Assembly (NCBI GenBank): GCA_900291925.1
Contig: UWYS01000029.1
Coordinates: 372,001-436,000, forward strand
Direction of reading: 5' to 3'
Origin: Thecaphora thlaspeos
Taxonomy: Eukaryota > Basidiomycota > Ustilaginomycetes > Urocystidales > Glomosporiaceae
DNA length: 64,000 bases
The stretch's first letter is position 1; each line of letters opens with the position of its first letter. The notes beneath the pieces are model-generated. The model did not search any database. It was not told the DNA's origin and was given only the letters and a program-made list of their open reading frames with translations. The translations under genes and the position numbers were made by a program. Shown piece by piece: positions 10,624 to 21,479 of the stretch.

Positions 10624-11723
10624 TCAGATCTTGGCCATGGCGGCAACGTCGGTGGACTGGACGTAGTCCTCGACGTCATCGGCGATCTTCTCCTGGAGCT
10701 CGTCGAGCGAGACCTTGGCGTCCTCGACGACGATGGTCATCTGGAGCTTGCTGACACCGTAGCCGATGGGGACAAGCTTGGACGAACCCCAGACGAGTCC
10801 GTCCATTTCGATGGCGCGGACGTTGGCCTCGAGCTCCTTCATGTCGGTCTCGTCGTCCCAAGGCTTGACGTCGAGGGTGACGAGCGACTTGGCGGCGGCG
10901 GCAGGGCCCTTGGCGGCCTTCTTCTTGTTGTACTCGGCAACACGCTCGGCCTTGATGCGCTCGGCCTCCTCATCGACCTCGTCGTCGGAGCCGAAGAGGT
11001 CGACATCGTCATCGTCCTCCTCGGTGGCGGCGGCAGCGGGGGCCTTAGCATCCTCGAAGTGGGGAGCAAGGAGGGTGGCGGCCTTGGCCTTGTCGCCGGT
11101 CAGGTCCTTGTGCTCAGCCTCGTACGAGGTGATGTGCTCGTACCATCGCGCAGCGTGGCCGTACTTCTCGGCGTCGGGGGCCTTGCCGACGGCCTCGTAG
11201 ACGGCAACGTCGGCCTGCGAGGGCGAGTGTCTTCAGAGGCAGAGAGGAGAGGAAAATAGGGTCGCAAGGGGCAGGGTCAGCGTCGGGTCCGTCGTGATTG
11301 CGGCGTGGCTCCCTCCATTGACCAAGTATCCTGGTCGTCCCGGTATCTCCTATCCGGTCCTGCTCGGCAGCAGCTACTTTGTCTCGAGAGGACGGCCGAC
11401 AAGGGCCGGCCGTCGACCTCGAGCCGCGTTGGGATCAGAGAGCTTGGTAAAAATGGTTGTCGTCGTGGCAAAAAGGCGCGGGGTCTTAAGCCGCTGGGCT
11501 CGGAAACACGGACCAAAGCTTAAATCATCATGAAGAGAGGAGGCCGAAAGTAGCTGCTTGCCGTGTGGACCGACCGTTGTTCCCTCCGTCGATCGTGCGT
11601 CGTAGCAGCGGAAAGAGGCGAGAGGAACAAACTGGATGCTTACCCGTCCATGTAGGACTTGTCGGCGAGGTAGCCGTCAAGCTTGGCGAGGGTGGCGTCG
11701 GCGGAGAAGTCGGGGAGAGACAT
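10624..11723 (-). CDS. EFB1: Translation elongation factor 1-beta
   Basis: Exons 11723-11644 and 11230-10624 give 228 residues. The N-terminal GST-like domain starts [22 protein letters not shown] and continues after the intron as [20 protein letters not shown] linker carries the acidic [19 protein letters not shown] block, the usual casein-kinase-type site. The C-terminal guanine-exchange domain has [29 protein letters not shown] and ends [14 protein letters not shown]. It recharges eEF1A with GTP in translation elongation. The 413-bp intron (11231-11643) contains a C/D snoRNA, listed separately; yeast EFB1 is also an snoRNA host. The acceptor at 11231 gives [11 protein letters not shown], matching family sequences. 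Confidence 0.94.
11431..11536 (-). ncRNA. snR18: Intronic C/D box snoRNA, U18/snR18 type
   Basis: Inside the EF-1 beta intron on the coding strand. A perfect C box ATGATGA is at 11531-11525 and a D box CTGA at 11438-11435. Between them, just after the C box, lies TTGGTCCGTGTTTC (complement of 11503-11516). This is exactly complementary to GAAACACGGACCAA, a universally conserved stretch of the large-subunit rRNA. It is followed by a degenerate D' box CCGA. The same guide defines U18/snR18, which in yeast directs 2'-O-methylation around 25S A649 and is itself encoded in the EFB1 intron. Ends are approximate, because I could not find a clear terminal stem. Confidence 0.85.
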
Positions 11724-12332
11724 TGTGAAGGTGTGTGGTATATGATATAAGGTGGGGTCACGGAGGGAGGGAAGGAAGGTTAAAGAGCAGCGGAGCAGGG
11801 AAGGCCTTTAACGAAGCGCGCACCCTCGGGGCCCTGCCTGCTGCCAGCCGCTGGGCAGAGGGGTTGTGTGCGGCGAAGAAAAACGCAGCGAAAAAGGCAA
11901 GTTTGCGCTGGGCAGGCCGTGGACCTGGTGTGCGCCTGTATGCGGTGGTTGGGCGGGCCACCCTGGAGCCAGCAGGGGAGCGGGCGCGTGTGCCGCCCAG
12001 ACCACCGCTCTTCTTGCTTCCTTCTCGCTATGCAAGCTAAATAATAATTAATAATTAACATGCGGCGCGGCCGCAGAGACCGCCACAGCGATCACAGCGC
12101 AGATCGCGGAGCCGAGTCAGCTTGCACTTGATGGGGCCGGGCTTGCTCGAGAAGGGGGCGTGTGTGTGGAGCCCGTTCAGACGGGCGGGAGCGAGGCCAG
12201 GTGGACCCTGCGTCCCTCGACCTCGAGCACAAGCAGAGCGCAGCCACTCCGCTTCGCCTCCCTTCTGCTTCCTCGTTCTGTGCTCCCGCTCTCCATCTGC
12301 TCCCCGCATTCACACCTAAACGCTCCTCCGCC
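11724..12332. other. Divergent region EF-1 beta / ING protein
   Basis: Shared upstream region of two divergent genes. It holds an AT-rich patch with overlapping TAATAATTAA words at about 12040-12060. No other gene supported. Confidence 0.4.
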
Positions 12333-14436
12333 ATGCCTCCTGCGCCTTCAACACAGAATCGTGTGCCAAGGGGTTCCCAAAACGCCCACCCATCCTCCTC
12401 GTCGGTCGCCACCAACGCCCACCATCCCAACGCCGCAGCACCACCTCCGCCACAGCCAGCAGCGACACGCTTCGTCCCCGCCAGCTTCCGCAACCAGCCA
12501 GGCACATCCGCCATGCCAGGCGCAGCCGGCATCGTACGTCCAGAGGCCGCCGGCCTCGATCCATCCAGCGCAGAGCACTTCTTCGTCACCCTGGCCGCCT
12601 ACGCCGATGCCCTGGACGCACTCCCCCTCGACCTCACCAGAAGCTTCTCTGACCTCCGCGAGCTCGACGCCGTCCTGGGCTCTCATCTCAACGGCCTCAC
12701 CGCTCGCCTCAACCATCTCACTGCCCTCATACAGGATCCAGAGATCGGTCAGGGCCAGCGCCTCCTCGCGCTCAAGGAGGCTGCAGAGGAGGCGCGAGCC
12801 TACAAGATGGGCGGCGAAGACAAGATCCGCGTCGCACTCAACACCGCAGAGACCATCATCAGCCACACAGACTACATCGACGCCCTCGTCGACCAGCTCG
12901 ACCACTTCCCCGAGCTATCGCCGCTACTCAACCCGAAAAAGCACCTCAACCTCGAGCAGTATTACAACGCCGAGACGGGCAAGCTCCGCGAACAGTTCCT
13001 GCTCGCCTCGTCCCAGTACGCCGCCAACGGTCCCGGTGTCGCCGCCGGCATCCTGGGCTCCGCCAACGGCGCCGCTGGAGCCTCGGGCAACGCCAAGAAG
13101 CGCAAAGTCGGCGCCACCGCTGCCGCCCCGCTCAAGGGCTCCAAGCCGAGCGATGCCGCCTCGGTCGCCGGGTCCACTGCCAGCTTGGGCCCCACGCCGA
13201 GCAAGAAACGCAAGGCAGCTTCTGCAGGTACAGGCAGCGCCTCGACGAGCGGGCATGGCGGTTCCAAGGTTGCGCGTACCGCATCGAGCACTGGCGCCAA
13301 GGCAGAGGATGACGGCTGGTCTCGCTCCGCCTCCAACACCGGAAAGTCCGCCTCAGGGGCGGCCACAAGCGCCTCGTCGTCATCCAAGAAGAAAGGCGAG
13401 AGCTCCAAAGCCTCGGCCGCGGCATCGGCATCGGCAGCCGCAGCCGCAGCCGCCGCCAGCAACCGGCTACCGAGAGCGGCGCACGCGGGTAGCACCTACG
13501 CCGAGGGCGACGAAGAGGAGGCTGCCGCCCTGGGTTGGAGAGGCGAAAATGGTCGAAGGGGCGCGGCGGGGGACGAAGGCTCAGCGAGCAACGGGCGGGA
13601 AGACGGACACACCACGTCCCGCGGTCGGACCAGCCGACCCGTCCGTGGTGCCGCAGCCCACATCAGAGGCCGCAGCGACGACGACGACGACGATGGGGAC
13701 GACCCCGAGCATGACGACGACAAAGACAACGACGGGCCATCTCGACTTGGCGGAGGCGGCAACAACAAGCGGAACGGAGGTGGCCGGAACGGTGGCGGCG
13801 CGGGGACGTCTCGCGGACAGGGAACCCAGCGGACGCCCCGTGTGGCGCAAGTCGGCAACGCAGCCGGCGTGCCGCCGTCGCAGGCCGTGGTGGGTGGAGG
13901 CGACAACGACGCAGACGGAAACAGCCGGGGTGCCAGCCCAGCTGCCTCTTCGGCCACGGGCGGCGCAGGCAACGACGATGCCGACGAGAAGCGCTACTGC
14001 TTTTGTAACAACGTCAGTTACGGCGACATGATTGGCTGCGATGATGACGACTGCGAACGCGAATGGGTGAGTAGCGCGACGGACATTCGTCAACGATGCG
14101 GGCGATCAAATCCTGAGGATGACTTCTTGCTGATCTGCTGCCCATCCTCGCTTATCCTGTCTTCTCTCCTCTGCCGCAACAGTTCCACCTCGGCTGTGTG
14201 GGCCTCACCAAAGTCCCGACGGGCACCTGGCACTGCGAAGCCTGTCTCGAGAGGAGAGCTGCCGTAAGTGCTTCACTCTCCTCGCCTTCCCCTTGTCGCT
14301 CAACACCCACTCACCCCACGCCTCATCTCTCTTCCCTTTCTGCGCCGTGTGATGACGAACCGAACAGGCCGGAAAGTCAAAGAAGAAGGGCAAAGTCACA
14401 TCTTCGTCATCGAAAAAGTCTGGATCGCGCCGATGA
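12333..14436 (+). CDS. ING-family PHD-finger chromatin protein
   Basis: Exons 12333-14066, 14183-14263 and 14368-14436 give 627 residues, all introns phase 0. The N-terminal ING helical domain (about residues 70-200) reads HFFVTLAAYADALDALPLDL and ends near DTDYIDALVDQL-like TDYIDALVDQL. The middle is very long and low in complexity (Ala/Ser/Gly/Asp-rich, with nuclear-type Lys/Arg clusters such as KKRKV and SKKRK). The C-terminal C4HC3 PHD finger has CFCNNVSYGDMIGCDDDDC, EWFHLGCVGL and GTWHCEACL, split by an intron right after the conserved Trp. Family knowledge: ING proteins read H3K4me3 through the PHD and act in NuA4-type acetyltransferase or Rpd3-type deacetylase complexes. Which yeast paralogue it matches is not decided. 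Confidence 0.9.
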
Positions 14437-14895
14437 TCACCACGGATTGGTCTACCAGCAGCCGGCCGCGGCCCCAAATCTGGAGGGATTGCCATTACCA
14501 TTCGTCTCCTGCTCTTCCCTCGACATGTAGCGCGCTGGCCCCGACTCGCCGAACACTGATCTAGCTTATACGCAAAAGCCCTTTGCTTCCTCCCGGAATC
14601 CCGATACCCCGCTGATTTTTGTCTTCTTGCATACGCGTCTCGAGAGCCACAGCCGGAGTGAGATTGTGCATGCTGACCGAAGAACGGTCCTCGACATTGT
14701 CGTCATGATGTGATCTAGAGTACATATATGCAAAGCGAGGCGATTTGACGAGGAGGTAGAGATGGGAGGGTATAATCTATGTCTAGGAGTCATTTTCCCT
14801 TGTCTATCTGACCTTTTTTTGACTCAGACTGGGACAGGAAGATGGGAAGGGGGTGGGAATGGTTGATCGTGGTAAAGCGGATGGGGGAGAGGGAT
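14437..14895. other. Convergent 3' region ING / histidine kinase
   Basis: 3' flanks of two convergent genes. If the kinase uses the alternative reading frame after its last intron, its stop would fall at about 14804 inside this stretch. Confidence 0.35.
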
Positions 14896-17891
14896 CTACG
14901 GTGAATTTCTCTTTTCGAATTCCTTCTTCCAACCCGATAAGAGTTCCTTGACTGCGCATCCTCGGCGGTTTCTTCGAGACAGAGTTCGAGACGGAGTTCG
15001 AGACGAGAGAGGACGAAGAGAGGTGGGAAAGGTGGTCAGCTTGCTGAGTTGGTGGCAGTCGATGGAGGAGTATTGAGTTTCGGGACTTCCTGTGAACCCT
15101 ACGATCGCAGGCGACGGTGTCAATTGAGGGGAATGTGAGGTGAGGCAAGGGATGAAAGAGGATTCCATATCGTTAGATACCATGAAGCGCTCCTGCTTGC
15201 TTGCCAAGCCATCGCATACGGTCGGAAACGAGCGATACCTACAGTCATCCATGCCACATTCCAACCCCCTCTTGCGGTGGAAAGCATCGGAAAGCGCAGT
15301 GACAGCTACGATCTTGAGCAACCTCTCGTTCTTCTCTTGCTCGCTCAGTTCTTGCTCTGCAAATGATAGCATCAGTTGACAAGCTTCGAATCCCATCATG
15401 CGCGGCATGTTGATGTCCAGCAGAGTGACGGTGGGAAGGTGACGCTTGAACTGCTCCACCGCCTCGATGCCGTCGGCCACTTCGTAGTATGTTATCTGAC
15501 TCTGTCGCAGCAACGTCGTGAGGATCTTGGCGTTCAGGGGGTTGTCTTCGACGCACAGGACTGAAGCGTGTCGAGTCAGAGGAGAGTCGTCGTCAGTTCG
15601 TCGTTGCGAGACGTGGAGAGTCGTGAGAATAGGGATTCGGGGAAGGGTGAAAAGGAGGGATACTCGCCAGAAAACTCGCGACCCGGTAACGTCCGTTTCT
15701 TGAAAGCCGGCGCGACGAGGTCGGGCCTACGGTCGACCACAGAGGCAGGTTGTTTCACCTTTGGTGCCGGGTTGGGAGCGCGCAGGAGGGAGTCCATCGC
15801 CCGAGGCGAGACGACCAGGTCGGACATCTTGTCGCTCTTCGTCCTGGGAAAGCGCGGTCGTTCGGCTCCACTGGGTATGCTTCGCTTTTTCGTCGTTGTC
15901 GTCGTCGTGGTAGTGCTTTGACTCGCTTCCGCCTTCGATAGTGGTGCGGAAGCAGTGTCACCCAGTGGCGCCCTCTGCGCCCTCGCAGCTTCGTCAAGCG
16001 GTCCGACGCTGATCTCCTGCGGAAGTGGCGTGCGCGTCAACACGCTATCTGGCGAAGCCTGCCGTATCGGCGTCGACGACTCCGACAGTGCCTCTGCCGC
16101 ATAGTCGAGATGTCCATCCTTCTTCCTCGCGCCCTCGGACGCATCCGGGATCTGGTTGGGGTCTTTCTCCGCAAGCTGCAGCAGCCCGGCAAAGCATCGC
16201 GGACCGAAGGGTTTCCTCGTAACATACGTAACCTGTCGGCTACCGTTCTTGAGCGCTGCGTACTCAATCTCGGCATCCTTGTATGCCTGTAGGACGCCGA
16301 TCTTGACGCCCGCCTTGGTCTGCTGAAGGATGGCATCGATGCCTCCGGAGACTTGGAAGCAGACCTCCTCTGGCAGCAGCAGGTAGTCGGCATCCTCGAT
16401 ATGGGTCGTGCAGAACAGGTTGCCAAACGTCGCCAGCTGGCCCGTGATGACCTGGGCCAGTCGTTGGAGGCCGTACCCTTCGAAGCCGTAGAGAAAGATG
16501 AACTGGTCCGTCTGCGACGGTGGTACCGGTTCGATGATTCTGCCCGGCTGGCTCTGGACGGGGATGCGGACCGTGACGACCGTCCCCCTGCCGCGGTCGC
16601 TCGAGACGTGCATCATTCCGCCGATCTGCCTGACGAGCGACGAGCAGAGCGTCATCGAAAGGCCCGCTCCCGCCTTGAACTTGTCCGCCTTGACAAACGG
16701 CTGGAAGAGGCGACGCGAGAGGAAGTCCTCGGCCATACCCTCGCCCGTATCTTTGATGACCAGCTCGACGAAATTCTCCGACGAGCGCGGAGCCTCCTTG
16801 GCGTCCAGACTCAACTGCTTTTCGTATGGGGGCGGGGTGGCGACGGCCGGGGAGAGAGATAGCTCGACGTAGCCCTCCTTTGTGAAGCGCAGCGCATTGC
16901 TGATCAGCTTGTACGAGAGTTTGCGCAGGACCGCCTGGTTGACGACCGTCTTCCAGTCGCGCAGGCTCGTCACAGTCTGGAGGATCAGCTCAGGCGGTGG
17001 GGGCAGGCGGGCCTCGGCGCCACCTTCGGCGCGGATCTGTCGCACCTGGGCGTTCCAGGCATCAGAAGCCACCTGGTCCAGCAGCTCGCCAAGGTCCACC
17101 GGTGACTTCGGGTTGACTTCGTAGTTCTCCTCGGCTTGCCTTGCGTTGATCGTCTCGATTGCTTGGGATGCCTTCCCGCGAACGAAGAGAGGGACGTGGG
17201 AGAGAAGGCGATCGGTCGGAGGGAAGGAATGAAGGAGGTGAGCGGCGTGTGAGTCGATGCTGAGCCACAGGTGCGCAGCAAGAGACGGTGCGATGCGCAG
17301 AGGCGACTTACAAGATCCTTGAAGTCGTCCAGCACGTGTTGAAGCCGATCCGCCAGCCCACCGAGCGAGTCGAGCTTGACGAGGACAGAGTTGCGTTGGT
17401 CGTCTCGTATCGTGAGCTCGTGAACCTCGGCTCGGAGCTCTTCCAGCGTTCCCAGTTGTCGGTACCAGAGGCGATGGCAATGGTGGTCGTGCCAAGAGCC
17501 GTTGGGGGACGTCAGTGCCGACGCCTGAGCCTGAACAGGGGATCAACGGCGAAGGGCACTCGACCAGGCCTCACTCACCAAGCCGTGGACCGGCGTCCTG
17601 AGTTCGTTTTGGACCTGCTGGATCTGTTTGGGCGAGCACGTAGCGGCACACACGAGCGGTACAGGAAGAATCAGGTACGGCGTAGTATTGAGCGTCCATC
17701 GCACCGGAACAGCGGCCGGCACAACACGACAGTAGACATACCAGCTCTATATGAGCGCGATCGATGTTGGCGCTCATCGAATGCGCCGTGACCTGTTCGC
17801 TCAGGTCACCCTGGCTCTTCTTGTCAGCCGCCTGTGCGGGATCCTTGAGACGCTCGGAAAAGTCGTCGAGAGCGGCGGTAGAGGTTGCCAT
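14896..17891 (-). CDS. Hybrid sensor histidine kinase with degenerate H box
   Basis: Proposed exons: 17891-17742, 17623-17579, 17530-17312, 17171-15683, 15560-15243, 15098-14896 (about 807 residues). Exon 2 holds the dimerisation/H-box segment IQQVQNELRTPVHGL; the position of the usual phosphorylated His is Asn56. The ATPase domain looks intact: N box KLISNALRFTKEG, G1 DTGEGM, F box LFQPF, G2 GAGLSM. A receiver follows with VLCVEDNPLN, the phospho-acceptor in LLDINMP (about Asp683) and VAVTALS. No transmembrane or PAS segment is seen. The exon 4 donor is uncertain: GTCGCG at 15682 or a GC donor at 15667 both keep frame. The C-terminus after DD is uncertain, and the receiver's usual KP lysine is not found in my model. 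Confidence 0.75.
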
Positions 17892-18369
17892 GGCCGCCTG
17901 CCTCCACGCTGTGGAAAGGCTGGGCGAGAGAGTGGGGAAGGACCGGACTTGCGTTCAGAGGGAAACACGAATTGCGGGGATGTCGGGCTGGCTCATTTGC
18001 TAGCGGTCACGAGACGATGGCGGGGAGGCGTAGTGTGCAGAGCGTGGATGGCTGGAGCGTCGAGTTGGATGATGATGATGGTGACGGCCAGGACAAGGGA
18101 GGTGCACGATTGAGAAAGAGGATAACTGTACCGTTACACACAAGGGTGCCGGTCATTATTGCTGGGCAAGTCGAAGGGCAGGCAAGCCTTTCCGTCCTCC
18201 TTTTCCTCTGACACCATCCCAATCTGCCACACTGTGCACGCTGAGCTCGGCCCCACACTCTACTACTCCAGGGTCCTGTTCTCGTCGCAAAACTCTGGAT
18301 GCTCATTCTTCGTCACTGTCCAAGCAAGCAAGCCCCGGTGACTCACTTACAATACGGCAAGCGCACAGC
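17892..18369. other. Histidine kinase upstream / MDH downstream region
   Basis: Upstream flank of the kinase gene and 3' flank of malate dehydrogenase, both minus. No gene recognised. Confidence 0.35.
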
Positions 18370-20617
18370 TCACAGCTTCGACGTCTCGATGAAGCTGACG
18401 CCCTTGGTGATGTTGCCTCCCAGGTCGGTCACGGCCTTCTTGATCAGGCCCTGCTCGTACTCGTTGATCTTGCCAATGGGCAGGATCTTCTCAACGCCGT
18501 TCGGTCCCAGCTCAATGGGCACCGAGAAGTAGGGCGTGTCGTTGCCAATCACCGACGTGATCTCCTTGGCTCCCTCCGAGTCAGCGCTCAGGTGAATGTA
18601 GGCCTGCTCGGTCGTCTGAGTGCACAAACCCAAGCGCGCGAGGGCGGGCGCGAGTTGCAACAAGCGGAATATCATCGGATCAGAGTCAGCCTTGCCTTCT
18701 TCTCTTCCAGTTCCTGTCGACCCCCTCCGAGGAAGCGATCGCACTCCAGTGCCGCAACTCACCTCGAGCTTCTTGCCGGAAGCAGCCTCGAGGACGGCAA
18801 TGGCGAAACGGGCACCGGCGTAGGCCATCGAGAGGGTAGCCGAACCAGCGCCATCCTTAGCCTTGACGACCTCGTCACCTCCGAACTGGATTCGGTTGGT
18901 GAGCTGCTCGATCTTCTCCTGCGGAACGTCCTGTGCGTTGGTCAGGGGAAGGTCACGAGAGCATGAGAGCAGCAAAGATTGGATCGGCCGTCAGCATCGA
19001 GCAATAGGCCTCTGCAGGAATCGTGTTCCAAAGCCAGTCGCGCGCCACTCACAATGCTGGGCTGGCTCTGGCTGATCAGGGGAACGATGGTGACACCAGA
19101 GTGGCCGCCAATGACAGGGATCTTGTAGCTGGGCGACTCGGTCGGCTTGCCGGCTGCCTCGGCGATGAAGGTCGAGGCTCGAACGATGTCGAGGGTGGTG
19201 ACACCGAAGATGCTGCGACGAGAAGGGAGCGGACGAGGCTGAAGGGGTAAGTCGCGGGTTCCTCTGGGCAAAGCTCTGCACAAGGCAGCGAAGGCTCTCT
19301 ATTTCTCGCGCGCACAGAAACCTCACCGCTTGGGATCAAATACGCCCTTCTTCTTGAGCACCTCGGCAACGACGGGGACGGTCGAGTTGACGGGGTTGGA
19401 GATGACGAGGACGAAAGCCTTGGGCGCGTACTCGGCAATACCGACGGCAATGTCGCGAACGATTCCAGCGTTGATCTGTGCGCAAAAATAATTCCCGAGG
19501 GGGCAGGCAGAGGCGTTGTTGGGGGGCCGCGGGTCAAGAGGGTCGGTGCACGGTCAGCTCAATGTGCTCAATTGTCGATTTCCTGTCCGCTCAAGCAGAT
19601 CTAAAGATCGCCAAACTTGGCCGTGCGCCCTGCCAGGCTGGAAGAGAGGGGAAGGCTACTCTGCTGCTCTAATCGGACCATGTACTGTACTCACGTTGAA
19701 GAGGTCGTCTCGGCTCATGCCAGGCTGCAGAAAGACGGCAAAGATGAGGAAGGGGAGTGGGAAGCGAAAGCGTCAGTCGTACAGCCCCTCGGTCCAGCAG
19801 AGCACATGGGCAGAGGTAGTCCAGATCCTCCGCCCGCCCGTCGTTCAGAACCTCCGTCGCAGCTTCGCCGATCCCGTCACATTCTGATACATGCTGCCCC
19901 GCTCAAGCCACCCTCTGCGCTGCATCGCAATCGCGGCAACTCACCTTGCGAGGAACACCGGCGGGGATGACGACAATCTGGGAGTCCTTGAGCGCCTTGG
20001 CCAGACCGTCATCCTTGGGGAGATATCCGTTGACGACGGCGGGGGTGTTGATGTGCGAGATGTCGGCGGCAACACCAGGAGCGTTGACGCTGTCGCAGTG
20101 GAGCGAGGTGTTCGTTCATTCGAGGGCAGCGCCTGGCCGTTAGCACCATGGAGGTAGAAAGGACGAACCACCATACGGAAAGATGTCGCCAAGAAGCACT
20201 CACACATCGTAGAGAGCAAGGTCAGTGATGAGAGTCGACTGCTTGAGGAGGAGCGAAAGAGGCTGGCCTGAGCGGTATTGAAAGTGCAGCAAGTCGGTTG
20301 TAACGAGGGCAGAAGGCGCTCTTGTGATCAGTGACTTGTTGGCCCCCGTGCCACTTTCTCTCCAAGCTCTATCGATGAGACTTACCAATACCGCCGGCAG
20401 CACCGCTGCGGAGAGGAGGCAGGACGAAGCGATGCGATGGCGAAAGCAGAGAAGCAGCAGTCGAAGCAGTCAGAAAGACCGCATTCCTAACGAGTCATTC
20501 CTTTCTGCGACACAGCCGTCCGGATGCAAAGGCGAGGTGTGCCGTAGAAGAGGCGGGGCGAAACGCCGAAACGGGGGATTGCGGGCGAGCAACTCACATG
20601 ACAGTAGCCTTGACCAT
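18370..20617 (-). CDS. Malate dehydrogenase with peroxisomal PTS1 (SKL)
   Basis: Nine exons on the minus strand: 20617-20598, 20405-20386, 20267-20204, 20089-19945, 19724-19695, 19475-19327, 19212-19053, 18930-18763, 18615-18370; 333 residues, frame exact throughout. NAD site [15 protein letters not shown], substrate segment [32 protein letters not shown], catalytic IGGHSGVT and AYAGARFA are all present. There is no presequence: the protein starts MVKATVIGAAGG. It ends ETSKL, a canonical PTS1. NAD-dependent malate/oxaloacetate interconversion is therefore probably peroxisomal, serving the glyoxylate cycle and NADH export, like yeast Mdh3; a cytosolic share is possible. Exons 1 and 2 are 20 bp each and exon 5 is 30 bp, unusually small. 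Confidence 0.94.
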
Positions 20618-21479
20618 TTTGTTTAGAGTGAGTGTGTGAAGTGTGGTGTGTTGGTGAGGTATTTGTGTGCACGAAGTGGATTCGAGAGTAAGTGTGTGCG
20701 AGAGTGGGTGAGAGTGGGGAGAGAAGGAGCAAGGGATCCGGAGCAGGGAAGGAAGACCTTTGCACAGCGGTCTCGCCCAGCGACGAGCGTGCAAGCGGGC
20801 GTGCGGAGACGCTGTGGCTGCTCGCCGCTGCGCCCGGGGCAACGCACACTCCACCTTATGCGCCGCCGCCGCTGGGCAATTTGCAGCGCAGATGGCGGAA
20901 GAGCAGGCGGATCTTGCCGCACGACTAGCAGACCGTAGGCGGCCCGGGCGCGCCTTCGGAAAATGGGCGACCGCCCGCAAAGCATAGCGTGAAAGAAGGA
21001 CAGCGACCGGCCCCACGGAACAAAGCGGCTGTAACCATGCCCCGCTCCAAAAACCTGCTTTCCACTTGCTTAGCCGCTCGACCTGTCTGTAGGATCGCAC
21101 CCTCTCGAAGAGCCTTGCCCCGCCTTTGCTTAGCCATCGTCATCGTTCTTTGCAGCCCAGACCCGGTCCTCACCGCATCCTTCCGCGATCTCCCGGTGTC
21201 AGGGGCAGAGAGCAAGGGGGGGAAGAACGGGTGGCGAACGGTTGCGCTTTCAGTCGTCGAAGTAAAGTGCGACGCGGACCAAACGACCGAGCATCGCATT
21301 TAGCCCTTGCTCGGTCAAAAGGCGGGAGCATGGCGACACATAGCGCGACAAGCGGATTCGATCACGGCCGGTCTGCTGTAATGTACAGCTGTACTACATC
21401 AGAAAGGTAACGTCGGTGGTAGTCCCAGGAATGCAGCCTTTGGTATCACGAACGTCTAGACGGCGAAAGCCACGGCAAA
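20618..21479. other. MDH upstream region
   Basis: Leader and promoter of malate dehydrogenase. The first 120 bp read on the minus strand are CACA/CTCA-rich, as in a 5' UTR. No further gene seen. Confidence 0.4.

Noticed and set aside
12160..14031. 623-codon frame overlapping the ING gene
   Set aside because: Shadow of the ING coding sequence in another frame with extreme Pro/Ser/Thr bias.
15243..15513. Reading straight through the last kinase intron as coding
   Set aside because: The frame is open, but the sequence after GMDD stops resembling a receiver domain. Splicing is preferred, with low certainty.
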